In this document: one piece after another, positions 15,751 through 26,200 of the stretch | Numbering within the stretch: the first letter of the stretch is position 1 | Layout: the number at the start of each line of letters is the position of its first letter | NCBI GenBank assembly: GCA_963777905.1 | Contig: CAVZSM010000007.1 | Span: 1 to 64,000 of the forward strand | DNA length: 64,000 nucleotides | Direction of reading: 5' to 3' | From: Trebonia sp963777905 | Lineage (GTDB): Bacteria; Actinomycetota; Actinomycetes; Streptosporangiales; Streptosporangiaceae | Program-made: the position numbers and the translations under genes | The notes under the pieces: generated by a model | The model's database searches: none | The model's input: the letters and a program-made list of their open reading frames with translations, nothing else | What the model was told of the DNA's origin: nothing

Positions 15751-16914
15751 TCAGTAGGCGAGGACCTCCAGCCGGCTGAGGGCTTCCTCCAGTATCTCTT
15801 GGCGCTTGCAGAAGGCGAACCGGACCTGGGTCCGCCCGGCCTCCTTGTCGTCGTAGAACACCGCGTTCGGGATCGCCACCACGCCCGCCCGCTCCGGCAG
15901 GCCGAGGCAGAACTCGACCGCGTCCTTCTCGCCGAGGCGCGCGATGTCGGTCGTGATGAAGTACGTGCCGTCGGGCTGGTAGACCTCGAAGCCGATGTCG
16001 CTGAGCCCCTGCGCCATCAGGTCGCGCTTCGTCTTCAGGTCGCTGGCCAGGGTGGCGAAGTACTCGTCGGGAAGTCGCAGGGCCTCGGCGACCGCGTACT
16101 GGAACGGGCCGCTGGCGACGAAGGTGAGGAACTGCTTCGTCGTGCGCACCGCGTTGACGATCTCCGGCGTGCCGGTCACCCAGCCGACCTTCCAGCCGGT
16201 GAAGCTGAACGTCTTGCCCGCGCTGCTGACCGAGACGGTCCGCTCCCGCATCCCGTCGACGGTCGCGAACGGGATGTGCTCACGGTCGTACGTCAGGTGC
16301 TCGTACACCTCGTCGGTCACGACCAGCAGGTCGTGCCGCTTCGCGATGTCCGCGATGGCCTCGGTCTCGGCGCGGGTGAGGACCATGCCCGTCGGGTTGT
16401 GCGGGCTGTTGATCAGCATGAGCCTCGTTCTCGCTGTTATCAGGCTCTCCAGCTCGGCCAGGTCAGGGCGGAAGTCCGGCGGCCTGAGGGTGAGCGGCAC
16501 CCGCGTGGCGCCGGCCATCGCGATGTTGGCCACATACGAGTCGTAGTACGGCTCGAAGGCGATCACCTCGTCGCCGGGCTCGAGGAGCGCCAGCAGGGCG
16601 GCCGCGATCGCTTCCGTCGCGCCCGCGGTGATCAGCACCTCGGTGCCCGGGTCGTACGCCAGGCCGTAGCACCGGCGCTGGTGGTCCGCGACGGCCGCCC
16701 GCAGCTCAGGGATGCCGGGACCGGGCGGGTACTGGTTGCCGTGCCCCGTCATGATCGCCGTCGCGGCGGCCTGCGCGACGGACGGCGGGCCGTCCACGTC
16801 GGGGAAGCCCTGACCGAGGTTGACGGCGCCGGTGGCGACGGCGCGGGCGGACATCTCGGCGAAAATCGAAGTGCCGAGGCCATGCAGGCGGCGGTTCAGC
16901 AGAGGTCGTGTCAC
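15751..16914 (-). CDS. Pyridoxal-phosphate-dependent aminotransferase (class I/II)
   Basis: A 387-residue fold-type I aminotransferase. Signatures: NLGQGFPDVDGP, YPPGPGIPELR, INSPHNPTGMVL, VTDEVYEHLTYD, and SSAGKTFSFTGWKVGW, whose first Lys binds PLP. This group includes methionine/kynurenine aminotransferases and DapC-like enzymes; substrate cannot be assigned. GTG 16914 leaves only 18 bases to the start of the divergent nitrilase gene; no Shine-Dalgarno is visible. The frame is open 28 codons upstream, but that would run into the neighbour. Confidence 0.88.
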   Translation of the reverse strand: MTRPLLNRRLHGLGTSIFAEMSARAVATGAVNLGQGFPDVDGPPSVAQAAATAIMTGHGNQYPPGPGIPELRAAVADHQRRCYGLAYDPGTEVLITAGATEAIAAALLALLEPGDEVIAFEPYYDSYVANIAMAGATRVPLTLRPPDFRPDLAELESLITARTRLMLINSPHNPTGMVLTRAETEAIADIAKRHDLLVVTDEVYEHLTYDREHIPFATVDGMRERTVSVSSAGKTFSFTGWKVGWVTGTPEIVNAVRTTKQFLTFVASGPFQYAVAEALRLPDEYFATLASDLKTKRDLMAQGLSDIGFEVYQPDGTYFITTDIARLGEKDAVEFCLGLPERAGVVAIPNAVFYDDKEAGRTQVRFAFCKRQEILEEALSRLEVLAY

Positions 16915-16919
16915 AGACC

Positions 16920-16925
16920 TATTGT
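16920..16925 (+). promoter_or_regulatory. -10 hexamer TATTGT for leaderless nitrilase mRNA
   Basis: TATTGT lies exactly seven bases before ATG 16933, which would place the transcription start at or near the A of the start codon. Confidence 0.5.
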
Positions 16926-16932
16926 GGGCGGC

Positions 16933-17739
16933 ATGCGTATCGCGTTGTGCCAGCTTCCTGTCAGCCCCGATCCTTCGGTCAACCTGGCGCGGGTACACAC
17001 GGCGCTCGACGAGGCGGCGAGCGGCGGCGCGTCGCTCGCGGTGTTCCCCGAGGCGACCATGGTCAGGTTCGGCAGCGACTTGCGGGCGGCGGCGGAGCCG
17101 CTGGACGGGCCGTTCTGCTCGGAGCTGGCCGCGGCGTGCGCGTCGGCCGGGGTCGCCGCCGTCGTCGGCGTCTTCGAGCCGGCGCCCGACGGCCGGGTGT
17201 ACAACACCGCGGTCGCGTTCTCCGCCGCCGGGTCACAGGTGGCGGCGTACCGGAAGCTGCACCTGTTCGACGCGCTCGGGCAGCGCGAGTCGGAGCTGGT
17301 CGCGCCGGGTTCTGACGTTGTCGTCGCGGCGCTCGGCGGCGTGCCCGTCGGGCTGCAGGTCTGCTACGACATCCGGTTCCCCGAGCTGACCCGCGCGCTG
17401 GCGCTCCGCGGCGCGTCGCTGGTCACGGTCAGCGCCGCCTGGCAGGCGGGCCTGTTCAAAGAGGAGCACTGGGTGACGCTGCTGCGCGCCCGCGCGATCG
17501 AGAACACAGTGTGGGTCGCCGCCGCCGGGCAGGTGCCCGATCCCGACTCGAAGCCGACCCGCGCGCCGACGGGCGTGGGCCGGAGCATGCTCATCGACCC
17601 GCTCGGCGTGGTCCGCGCCGACCTTGGCCCCGCCGCGGGCGTGCTCGTGGCCGAGGCCGACATGTCGTTCGTGGACTCCGTGCGGGCCACGCTGCCGTCG
17701 CTGGCCAATCGCCGCGAAGACGTCTTCGGCCAGATTTAG
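16933..17739 (+). CDS. Carbon-nitrogen hydrolase (nitrilase superfamily)
   Basis: A 268-residue amidase of the nitrilase superfamily. The catalytic triad is visible: Glu in VFPEATM, Lys in YRKLHLFDA and Cys in LQVCYDIRFPE. The HLFDALGQRESE stretch resembles Nit1/Nit2 omega-amidase enzymes, which hydrolyse the amides left after glutamine or methionine transamination; the divergent aminotransferase next door would supply such products, though the link is inferred. No ribosome-binding site; the mRNA is predicted leaderless. The stop overlaps the convergent dehydrogenase by four bases. Confidence 0.9.
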   Translation: MRIALCQLPVSPDPSVNLARVHTALDEAASGGASLAVFPEATMVRFGSDLRAAAEPLDGPFCSELAAACASAGVAAVVGVFEPAPDGRVYNTAVAFSAAGSQVAAYRKLHLFDALGQRESELVAPGSDVVVAALGGVPVGLQVCYDIRFPELTRALALRGASLVTVSAAWQAGLFKEEHWVTLLRARAIENTVWVAAAGQVPDPDSKPTRAPTGVGRSMLIDPLGVVRADLGPAAGVLVAEADMSFVDSVRATLPSLANRREDVFGQI

Positions 17740-18500
17740 CCTTCGCGGGTGACCTGGAACGGGGCGAAGCTCTGCGCGGTCGCCATCAGCTCGATCCTGT
17801 TGACGTTGACGTGCGGCGGCTGAGCCGCCGCCCAGTAGATCGCCTCGGCGATATCGTCGGCGGTCAGCGGCTGCATGCCCGCGTAGACGGCGTCCGCCTG
17901 CTCCTTGTCGCCGCCGAACCTGACCGTGGAGAACTCCGTGTCGGCCATGCCCGGCTCGACGGAGGTGACCCGCACGCCGGTGCCGTGCAGGTCGCTGCGC
18001 AGGTCCAGGCTGAACTGGTGGACGAACGCCTTCGAGCCGCCGTACACGTTCCCGCCCGGGTACGGGTAGGTGCCCGCCACGGATCCGAGGTTGATCACGT
18101 GGCCGCGCCCGCGGGCCACCATGCCGGGCAGGATCGCCCTCGTGCAGTAGGTCAGGCCCTTGCAGTTGGTGTCGATCATCTGGTCCCACTCGTCCAGGTC
18201 CGCCTCCTGGGCGGGCCCCAGCCCGAGGGCCAGGCCGGCGTTGTTCACCAGCACGTCGACGGCGGCGAACTCCGGTGGCAGCAAGGCCACCGCGGCGAAC
18301 ACGGCGTCCCGGTCCCGGACATCCAGCGCGACCGTCAGGGCGCTAGGGCCAAGTTCCTTGGCCAGGTCATCGAGCCGGTCAACCCGGCGGGCGGCGGCGA
18401 TGACGCGGGCGCCGGCGGCGGCGAACCTGCGCGCGGTGGCGGCCCCGAAGCCGCTGCTCGCGCCGGTGATGAAGACGGTGGCGGGCTGGGTGCTTGTCAT
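17736..18500 (-). CDS. SDR-family NADP-dependent oxidoreductase (YdfG-like)
   Basis: A 254-residue classical short-chain dehydrogenase: cofactor motif TGASSGFGAATARRF, Arg-rich AARRVDRL suited to NADP, DVLVNNAGLALG, the catalytic Ser in INLGSVAG and Tyr/Lys in YGGSK. The C-terminal DDIAEAIYWAAAQPPHVNVNRIEL is typical of 3-hydroxy-acid dehydrogenases like YdfG, which oxidise L-allo-threonine or serine and reduce malonic semialdehyde. The exact substrate is not determined. Confidence 0.9.
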   Translation of the reverse strand: MTSTQPATVFITGASSGFGAATARRFAAAGARVIAAARRVDRLDDLAKELGPSALTVALDVRDRDAVFAAVALLPPEFAAVDVLVNNAGLALGLGPAQEADLDEWDQMIDTNCKGLTYCTRAILPGMVARGRGHVINLGSVAGTYPYPGGNVYGGSKAFVHQFSLDLRSDLHGTGVRVTSVEPGMADTEFSTVRFGGDKEQADAVYAGMQPLTADDIAEAIYWAAAQPPHVNVNRIELMATAQSFAPFQVTREG

Positions 18501-20713
18501 GACTACAGCATGGTAGTCAGTTGCGCACCGGGGACTGCCATATGGTCGGCTCTTCGGCGGCCGGAGTGGCGTCGTAGCCGACCCCGGTCAGCGTGGACCC
18601 CGCGCCGGCCAGCGCGGTGATCGCGTGCGTGCCCGGCCCGGCCAGGCCCTTGCCGTCGGGCGACGCGGCGGTCCAGGCGGTTCCCGCCGCCGCGCGTGCC
18701 GCCAGCGTCCAGATCACCACGTCCTGGCTGCCTGGCGTGCCGTACGTTCCGGTCGCGGTGAAGCCGCTGCCGGCCGCCGCCAGCGCGGTGACCCCGGTGG
18801 CCGCGCCCCGGGCGGCGGGCGGCGGCGGCAACTCGTCCAGCGTCCAGGTGGTGCCGCCGTTCGTGGAGACGGCCGCGAACGGGACGCGCTGGCCGGCCGC
18901 GGTGGCGGCGGTGCCTGTCGCGGCGACCGTGGACCCGCTGGCCGCCACGAAATCAAGCTGCGCGCTGGCCGCCCCGGCGGGCTGCGGCACCGTGACAAGG
19001 GACCAGGTCCGCCCGGTGGGCGACAGCCAGGCCGCCGCGCGGGTCCCGGCCGAGCCGACCGCGACGAACCCCTTGCCGGTCGCGGTGACGGCGTTCAGCT
19101 GGCTGTCGCCTGTCGCTGGCAGCGCGATGGCGGCCCGCTGCCAGCCGGTCAGGCCCGGCGCGTCCCAGACGGCCGCGACCGTGCGGCCGCCTATCAGCTG
19201 GTGCCCGGCGATCACGTACCCAGCCGGGTCCGCGGCGGCCGCGGTGACGACCTGTCCCTGCCCGGCGAACGCGGCCGCGCCGTCGAGCGCCGTCCAGGTC
19301 CTGCCGTCAGTAGAGCCGACGACGACCAGGCCCTGCGCCGCCGTGGCGCCGCCGCCCACCGCGAGCCAGCCCGCCGCGCCGTGCGCGACCCCGGTGATCT
19401 GCTCGACGCCCGGCCTGCCCAGCACCGCCTGGGCCGCGCCGGCCGCGCGCGTCCACGTCGAACCGCCGTCCGTGGACATCCACAGCGCGGGGAAGCCGTC
19501 GGCGCTGCCCGCCGCCACCTGGGTGGTACCCGATGCCGCGATCGCGTTGACGGCCAGCTCGGCAGTGACCGCGCCGTGAATCGCGGCGATGTTGACCTGG
19601 CGCGCGGCGCCTTGCGCTCCGATGAGCGTCAGCACGGGCTGCTGTTCCGCCGCGGTCGCGGTGCTCGTGCCGGAGAACACCGCCTGCCCTGCCGCGGTCA
19701 GCGCCACGCCGGAGACCTGCTCGGCTGTGGCGGTGCCAGCCGGATCGGTTCCGGTCCAGGTAGTGCCGTCCGGTGACAGGAACGCGATGTCGAGGCCGTG
19801 CGCCTGGCCGGTCACCACGGCCCCGCCCGGGCCGCCGCTGACCGGCCCCAGCGTCAGCGGCGAGCCGTCGGCCGTCCGCAGCGCGGCGGACTGCTGCCAG
19901 GCCGTGCCGTTCGCCGACGTGTAGACCGCGGCGCCCGTCGCCCCGCCGTCCGGCGCGGACCTGACGGCGACGAAGCCGCCGCGCAGCGGGGCCAGGCCGG
20001 CGATGGTGGCGCTCGCGCCGCCGGCCGCCGGCACGGTCACCGCCGTCCACGTCGTCCCGCCGTTCGCCGACCGCCACACACCGGAAGCGGTGGCGGCGCC
20101 CGCCACCGTCCCGTACATCACGATCGCCCCGCCGTTGGCCGCCGCACCGGTGATGCCGAGCACCCGGCCGCTGCCCGCGGCGAGGCCGAGCTGGGTGACG
20201 CCGAGCCGCTGCCAGGTGGTCCCGTTGGCGGACAGCCAGACCACCGGGCTGGCCTTGGCGGCGTTACCGCCAGGCACGTTGGTGCCGGCCGCCAGGAAAC
20301 CGGACCCGGTCGCGGTCAACGCCGTGATCTTGTCGCCCGCCAGCTGGGGAAGCTGAGGGTGACTGACCCAGTCATGGGCGTTCTGGCTGGTCCAGACGGC
20401 CGTCGGACCGACCGCGACCCAGCCGCGCGTGCCCCCGGCGACCAGCGTGGCGGCCTGGCCGGGCGACGGGTCGCCTTGCACGATGCCGAGCTGCCAGGTC
20501 TGGCCGTTGTCGGCCGAGACGTAGAACCGTGTCCGGGGGATCCTGGCGCCGGACTGCCCGCCCACCGCCACGATCGTGCCTCCGGACGTCGCGACCTGGC
20601 CGAGCGTGGCCTGGATGCCGCGGCCGGCCAGCGCAGGGGTGCCGGTGAAGTCCGCCGTGGCCGCGCGGGCTGGCGGGTATCCCGCGTCGAGCGACGAGGG
20701 AGCGGGCCCGCTC

Positions 20714-20800
20714 CCGTTGTTCGCGCCTGCCACCACGACCACCGCGATGCCGACGGCGATCGCCGCCACGATCGGCACCGCCAGGCCCGATACCCAGTTG
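20714..20800 (-). other. Transmembrane helix of the propeller protein
   Basis: About 25 uninterrupted hydrophobic residues preceded by RSRNW and followed by NNGSG. Basic residues on the N-terminal side place the repeats in the cytosol and the propeller outside. Confidence 0.75.
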
Positions 20801-21329
20801 CGGGACCGCATGGCCGCCGCGAAGTCCCTGCCGAGGCGGGCGGCGAAACCCTGTTCCGCCGGCTGGTCCGCCGGGTAGCGCAGCCGGCGCAGGATGCCGA
20901 GGTCGTGCTGCCCGTCCAGGCCGTCGCGGTCCCGCCGCCCGGCGCCGTGCCGTGGTCCCGGCCTGCCGTGCGACGCGGACCTGGCCCGCTGCTCGTACGG
21001 CGCTTCCAGCGCTTCGCGAGGCTCTTGTGACCCGATGGCTGGCCGCCGCTCGCGCGGCTCGCGCCGCGTAGACGGCTCACGCCGCTCTGGCGGGGCCGAG
21101 AGCTCGCGAGAACCTTGCGGGCTGGGGCGCGGTTGCGACCGCTGCCGGGCCCCTGGTCCGTTCGGCTGCCGGAACCTGGGCCGGGTCGGAGGCCCGGATC
21201 GCCGGCGCGGCTCGGCGAACTCTGGTGGCGGCGGGACCGGCCCCAGCGGCCCGCTGGACGCCACCGTGGGGGTGTACCTCAGGGTCAGCGGCCGCCGCTG
21301 GCCGGTGTCTCGCGCCTCGTCGAACCCGC

Positions 21330-22310
21330 CAGAGTCCCTTACGGCGTCAAACCCGCCCGGCTCCTGTGGGGCGCGGAACCCGCCGGAGTCGCGCAGGCGG
21401 TCCATCCCGCCGGAATTCCGCACGGCACCGAAGCCACCAGAGTCCCGCCCTGCCCCGAACCCGCCGGAATCGCGGACTGCGTCAAACCCGCCCGAGTCGC
21501 GTACCGCGTCGAACCCGCCCGAGTCGCGAGCGACGCCGTAACCGCCAGAGTCACGCACCGGGTCAGAGCTGTCCGAGTATGGGTTCTCGCCGCGCCCGCT
21601 CGAATTCCGGACAGCACGGAAACCGCCCGAGTCGCGGACCGCGTCAAAGCCGCCCGAGTTCCTGGCAGCGCCGAACCCGCCCGAGTCGCGGACGGCGTCA
21701 GGCCCGCCCGTGGGCGGGAGTGCCCTGGGCGCCCGCGGATCGCGGGCAGCCGGGAACCCGCCAAATCCCGTGGCGGGCGGAAACCACCGGAGCGTGGGGC
21801 AGCGTCGAAGCCGCCGGAGTCCCGGACCGCGTCGAAACCGCCCGAGTCCCGCGCGGGGCCGGGCCCTCCAGGACCGGGGAGGGCTCTGGGCGCCCGCGGA
21901 TGCCGGGTAGCCGGGAACGCGCCCGAGTGCCGCGGAGGCCGAAGACCTCCTGAGTCGCGGATACCCGGCCCTCGCCGGGGTCGCGCACGGCCCCGAAGCT
22001 GCCTGAGTTGCGCACGGCATCAAAGCCGCCAGAGTTCCGGGCCGCATCAAAGCCGCCGGAGTTCCGGGGGGCGTCAAACCCGCCGGAGTTCCGCACCGCG
22101 CCGGAACCGCCGGAGTCGCGGACCGCGTCGAACCCGCCGGAGTCCCGCGCGGCGTCGAAGCCGCCGGAGTCCCGCACCGCGCCGAAACCGCCCGAGTCGC
22201 GCCCGGCGTCACGCCCGCTCGTGGGCGGGAGCGCCCTGGGCGCCCGCGGATCGCGGGCGGCCGGGAAGCCGCCCGAGTCCCTGGGGGGCCGGAAACCTCC
22301 GGAGTCACGG
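21330..22310 (-). repeat. 27-bp tandem coding repeats with larger repeated blocks
   Basis: Units of 27 bp encode RDSGGFDAV-like nonapeptides, with RNSGGF variants. A longer block (FPAARDPRAPRALPP and its flanks) recurs three times, near 22210-22305, 21865-21957 and 21705-21800, so expansion happened at two scales. Confidence 0.85.
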
Positions 22311-22648
22311 ATGGCCCTACGCTCACGGGGGTCTACATCGGGGAGGGCGTCGAAGTCGTCGGTCTTCCCGGCCCGGCTGAATCCCCCCGCCTCGCGGGCC
22401 CGGCCGAAGCCGTCCGTGTCGCGGACCTGGCGGAACTCACCGGTGTCGCGCCGCCGGTACGGCGCTTCGAATTCGTAGCCGGGCAGGTCGCTGGGGGCCT
22501 GCGGGCCGGTGAAGTCCTCCCGCCTGGCGTCCGCGGGACGGCTACGGGGTCGCCCGGCGACCCGGGGATCGTACGGCTGGGGAGGGTGCGCATGCGGAAC
22601 GTGAGGACGCTTGGCGTCCCCTGCCCCGCGGTCGCCGCTGCTCCGCAT

Positions 22649-23211
22649 GCCGCCCACCTGTGTCTAACTGTGCAATCGCTTAGTGGAGTGACGGACGTTC
22701 ACTCTTGTTGACCCGCGTTCACTTGCGCCGATCGTACCGTCCGGCTACGCCGCCGACAGGGCAAATCACGCCACGAAACGGATTCCGTAAGATCGCGCAC
22801 CCGGCCCTCGTGAAGAGGACTTTCCGGACCTCAAAGACTGTGGGTACTTTGACCGGCTTTTCCCCGTCGAAGTCCCCACGATGATCCGGCGATGAGTGCG
22901 GCTGGTGTGCCCGGGGCTTGCGTGACTGGGGGGTTAGCTTCACCGAGATCCGCGGCGGCCGCGCACGTCAACCAGAGGTTTCGCAGTTCGTTGCCGAACA
23001 GGCCGGCACTGGCCGCGAGGCCGGCGCTACCGTACACGAAGCGGCCATGGTCGGGCCGCCCGGAAACCCAGGAGGTAAGCGGCTGAGCGAGTGATTCATG
23101 CCACAGGGGACACAGGAGCCTCTGGGGTGACATCCGGCCGCTGCCTACTCGACCGACAGGTAACCTGGAAACCGGGAGTAATTGTCACGTCTAATCTTTC
23201 GGAAGAAGGCG
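22649..23211. other. 563-bp divergent intergenic region without a gene
   Basis: Lies between the propeller gene and kgd, which diverge. Apart from a direct repeat (CGTTCACT at 22696-22703 and 22716-22723, 20 bases apart) I see no confident promoter. Short open frames on the minus strand here lack a ribosome-binding site and protein-like composition. The length suggests extensive control of kgd or a long leader. Confidence 0.5.
22696..22723. promoter_or_regulatory. CGTTCACT direct repeat, possible operator
   Basis: Two identical 8-mers spaced exactly 20 bases start to start, about two helical turns, upstream of the propeller gene. On its strand they read AGTGAACG twice. Confidence 0.35.
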
Positions 23212-26200
23212 ATGTCCGCCGTGTCTTCTGAGTCGCCGCTTGCCGACGCGGATCTCAGCGAGCCCTCAGCAAACCCCTCGACGCAGGGCGCCTCTGGCGC
23301 CCAGCCACCTGGCGCCAACTTCGGCGCCAACGAGTGGCTCGTCGACGAGCTATACCAGCGTTACCTCGCTGACCCTGGCTCGGTCGACCGGGCGTGGTGG
23401 AGCTTCTTCTCGGACTACCGGCCCCGGGGGAACGGGACGGGATCGCACCCGGCCATGCCGGATGGCGTCCCGGCCGAGACGCTGAACGCGGCATCGCCCT
23501 CGGCAAGCGCGAGCGCCCCGGCGGCCCTGGCGGCCCCTGCGGCCCCCGAGGTACCGGCGGCCCCCGCCGCCGCGCCCAGCACCCCAAGCGCTCCGAGCGC
23601 CCCCGCCGCGCCGCCCGCGAGCACGCCAAGCACGCCAAGCAAGCCGAGCCAGCCTGCGGTCGCGCCGCCCCCTTCCGACGCCGACCTCAGCAGGCTGCGC
23701 GGTGCCGCCGCCCGCACCGCCCAGAACATGGCGGCCAGCCTCTCGGTCCCCACCGCCACCTCGGTGCGAGCGGTGCCGGCCAAGCTGCTCATCGACAACC
23801 GCATCGTCGTCAACAACCACCTGCAGCGCGGCAGGGGCGGGAAGGTCTCCTTCACCCACCTGATCGGCTACGCCGTCGTCCAGGCACTCAAGGCGAACCC
23901 GGAGATGAACGCCGCGTACGCCGAGGAAGACGGCAAGCCGGTCCTCGCCGCGCCGCACCACGTCAACCTCGGCCTGGCGATCGACCTGCAGGCGAAGGAC
24001 GGCTCGCGGCAGCTCCTGGTGCCGAACATCAAGGGCGCCGACGAGATGGACTTCCGCCAGTTCTGGACGGCGTACGAGGACCTGGTCCGCAAGGCCCGCA
24101 GCGGCAAGCTCGCCGTCGCGGACTTCCAGGGCACCACGATCAGCCTGACCAACCCGGGCACCATCGGCACCGAGCACTCGGTACCGCGGCTCATGCCCGG
24201 GCAGGGCTGCATCGTCGGCGTCGGCGCCATGGAGTACCCCGCCGCCTACCAGGGCGCGAGCGAGCAGACCATGGCCAGGCTGGCGATCAGCAAGACGGTC
24301 ACGCTGACGTCCACCTACGACCACCGGATCATCCAGGGCGCCCAGTCCGGCGATTTCCTTCGCAGGATCCACCAGCTGCTGCTCGGCGAGGACGACTTCT
24401 ACGACGACATCTTCGCGAGCCTGCGCATCCCTTACGAGCCGGTGCGCTGGGTCAAGGACTTCCCCTACGGGCACGAGGACGACGTCACGCGCTCGGCCCG
24501 CGTGCAGGAGCTGATCCACGCCTACCGGGTCCGCGGCCACCTGATGGCCGACACCAACCCGCTGGAGATCGTCCAGCGCAGGCACCCGGACCTGGACATC
24601 AACCAGCACGGCCTGACGCTGTGGGACCTGGAGCGCGAGTTCGCCACCGGCGGGTTCGGCGGCAAGCCGCTGATGCGGCTGCGCGAAATCCTCGGCGTGC
24701 TGCGGGACTCCTACTGCCGGACGGTCGGCATCGAGTACATGCACATCCAGGATCCCGACGAGCGCAAGTGGATCCAGGCGCATATCGAGGTGCCGCATGA
24801 GAGGCCCGGGCACGACGAGCAGATCCGCATCCTGTCCCGGCTGAACGTGGCCGAGGCATTCGAGAACTTCCTGCAGACCAAGTTCGTCGGCCAGCGCCGG
24901 TTCTCCCTGGAGGGCGCCGAGTCACTGATCCCGCTGATCGACGCGGTGATCAGCGAAGCGGCGGAACAGCACCTCGACGAGGCCGTCCTCGGCATGGCCC
25001 ACCGCGGCCGGCTGAACGTGCTCGCCAACATCGTCGGCAAGTCCTACGGGCAGATCTTCAAGGAGTTCGAGGGCAACCTCGACCCCAAGTCCACCCAGGG
25101 CTCCGGCGACGTGAAGTACCACCTGGGCGCGGAGGGCACGTTCACCGCCGTCACCGGCAGCAAGATCCGCACGTCGCTGGTCGCCAACCCCAGCCACCTG
25201 GAAGCGGGCGACCCGGTGATGGAGGGCGTGGTCCGCGCCAAGCAGGACGTCCTCGACAAGGGCGAGCCCGGCTTCACGGTGCTGCCGGTGCTCGTGCACG
25301 GTGACGCGGCGTTCGCGGGCCAGGGCGTGGTCGCCGAGACCCTCAACCTCAGCCAGCTGCGCGGCTACCGCACCGGCGGCACCGTGCACATCGTGGTGAA
25401 CAACCAGGTCGGCTTCACGACCGCGCCGCAGTACTCGCGGTCCAGCGTCTACGCCACCGACGTGGCGCGGATGATCCAGGCACCGATCTTCCACGTCAAC
25501 GGGGACGACCCGGAGGCGGTGGTGCGGGTCGGCCGGCTGGCCTACGTGTACCGGCAGACCTTCCGCAAGGACGTCGTGATCGACATGGTCTGCTACCGCC
25601 GCCGCGGGCACAACGAGGCCGACAACCCGAGCTTCACCCAGCCGCTGATGTACGACCTGATCGAGGCGAAGCGCTCGGTGCGCAAGCTCTACACCGAGTC
25701 GCTGATCGCCCGCGGTGACATCACGATGGAGGAGGCCGAAGCGGCGCTCCGCCACTACCAGCAGCAGCTCGAGCGCGCGTTCACTGAGACCCGCGAGGCA
25801 AACGAGCTCCCGCCGCAGCCCGGCACCGTGCTGCCGCGCGAGCAGGAGGAGCGCCCGGTCAACCACCGGGCGGTGCCGACCGCGATCACCGGCGACGCGG
25901 TCAAGCAGGTCATCGAGACCCAGCTGACCGTGCCGGACGGCTTCACCGTGCACCCGCGGCTGAAGCCGCAACTGGAACGCCGCGCCGCGATGATCACCGA
26001 CGACAGCATCGACTGGGCCACCGGCGAGCTGCTCGCCTTCGGCTCGCTGCTCCAGGACGGCCGCCCGGTGCGGCTAGTCGGCCAGGACAGCCGGCGCGGC
26101 ACGTTCGGCCAGCGGCACGCGGTGCTCGTCGACCGGCGCACCGGCGAGGAGTACACCCCGCTCAAGAAGCTGGACAACGGCCAGGCGCGGTTCCTCGTCT

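Larger units (their letters stand above)
18517..22648 (-). pseudogene. Repeat-domain membrane protein with Asp-box propeller (two frameshifts)
   Basis: Read through two single-base gaps (near 21964 and 21764) this is a protein of about 1,376 residues. From ATG 22648 (AGGTGGG upstream), a Pro/Arg-rich lead is followed by about 25 copies of a nine-residue unit RDSGGFDAV in three blocks, one in each reading frame. A Pro/Arg-rich linker and one membrane helix (NWVSGLAVPIVAAIAVGIAV, about 20716-20800) come next. About 730 extracytoplasmic residues follow, with many Asp-box-like hairpins such as SADNGQTW, SANGGTTW, SPDGTTW, STDGGSTW and STDGRTW, as in sialidase-type beta-propellers. The repeats keep their pattern in all three frames, so the coding potential is recent or the indels are errors. 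Function unknown; a surface sensor or ligand-binding protein is plausible. Confidence 0.8.

Noticed and set aside
15799..16932. Plus-strand extension of the nitrilase frame opposite the aminotransferase
   Set aside because: The residues before ATG 16933 are antisense-like (Arg/Val/Gly-rich) and nitrilase homology begins at MRIALCQLP.
9709..18500. Classical antibiotic gene cluster
   Set aside because: No polyketide synthase, NRPS, terpene synthase with DDxxD, or RiPP precursor is seen; modifying enzymes alone do not justify the call.
21330..22310. Tandem 27-bp units resembling a CRISPR array
   Set aside because: The units are contiguous, with no unique spacers between them, and translate into a steady nonapeptide repeat; no cas genes are nearby.
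22719..23133. Two short minus-strand frames between the propeller gene and kgd
   Set aside because: No ribosome-binding site or known motif; more likely regulatory DNA.
23350..24813. Minus-strand open frame within kgd
   Set aside because: Antisense shadow of a strongly conserved enzyme; no start signals.
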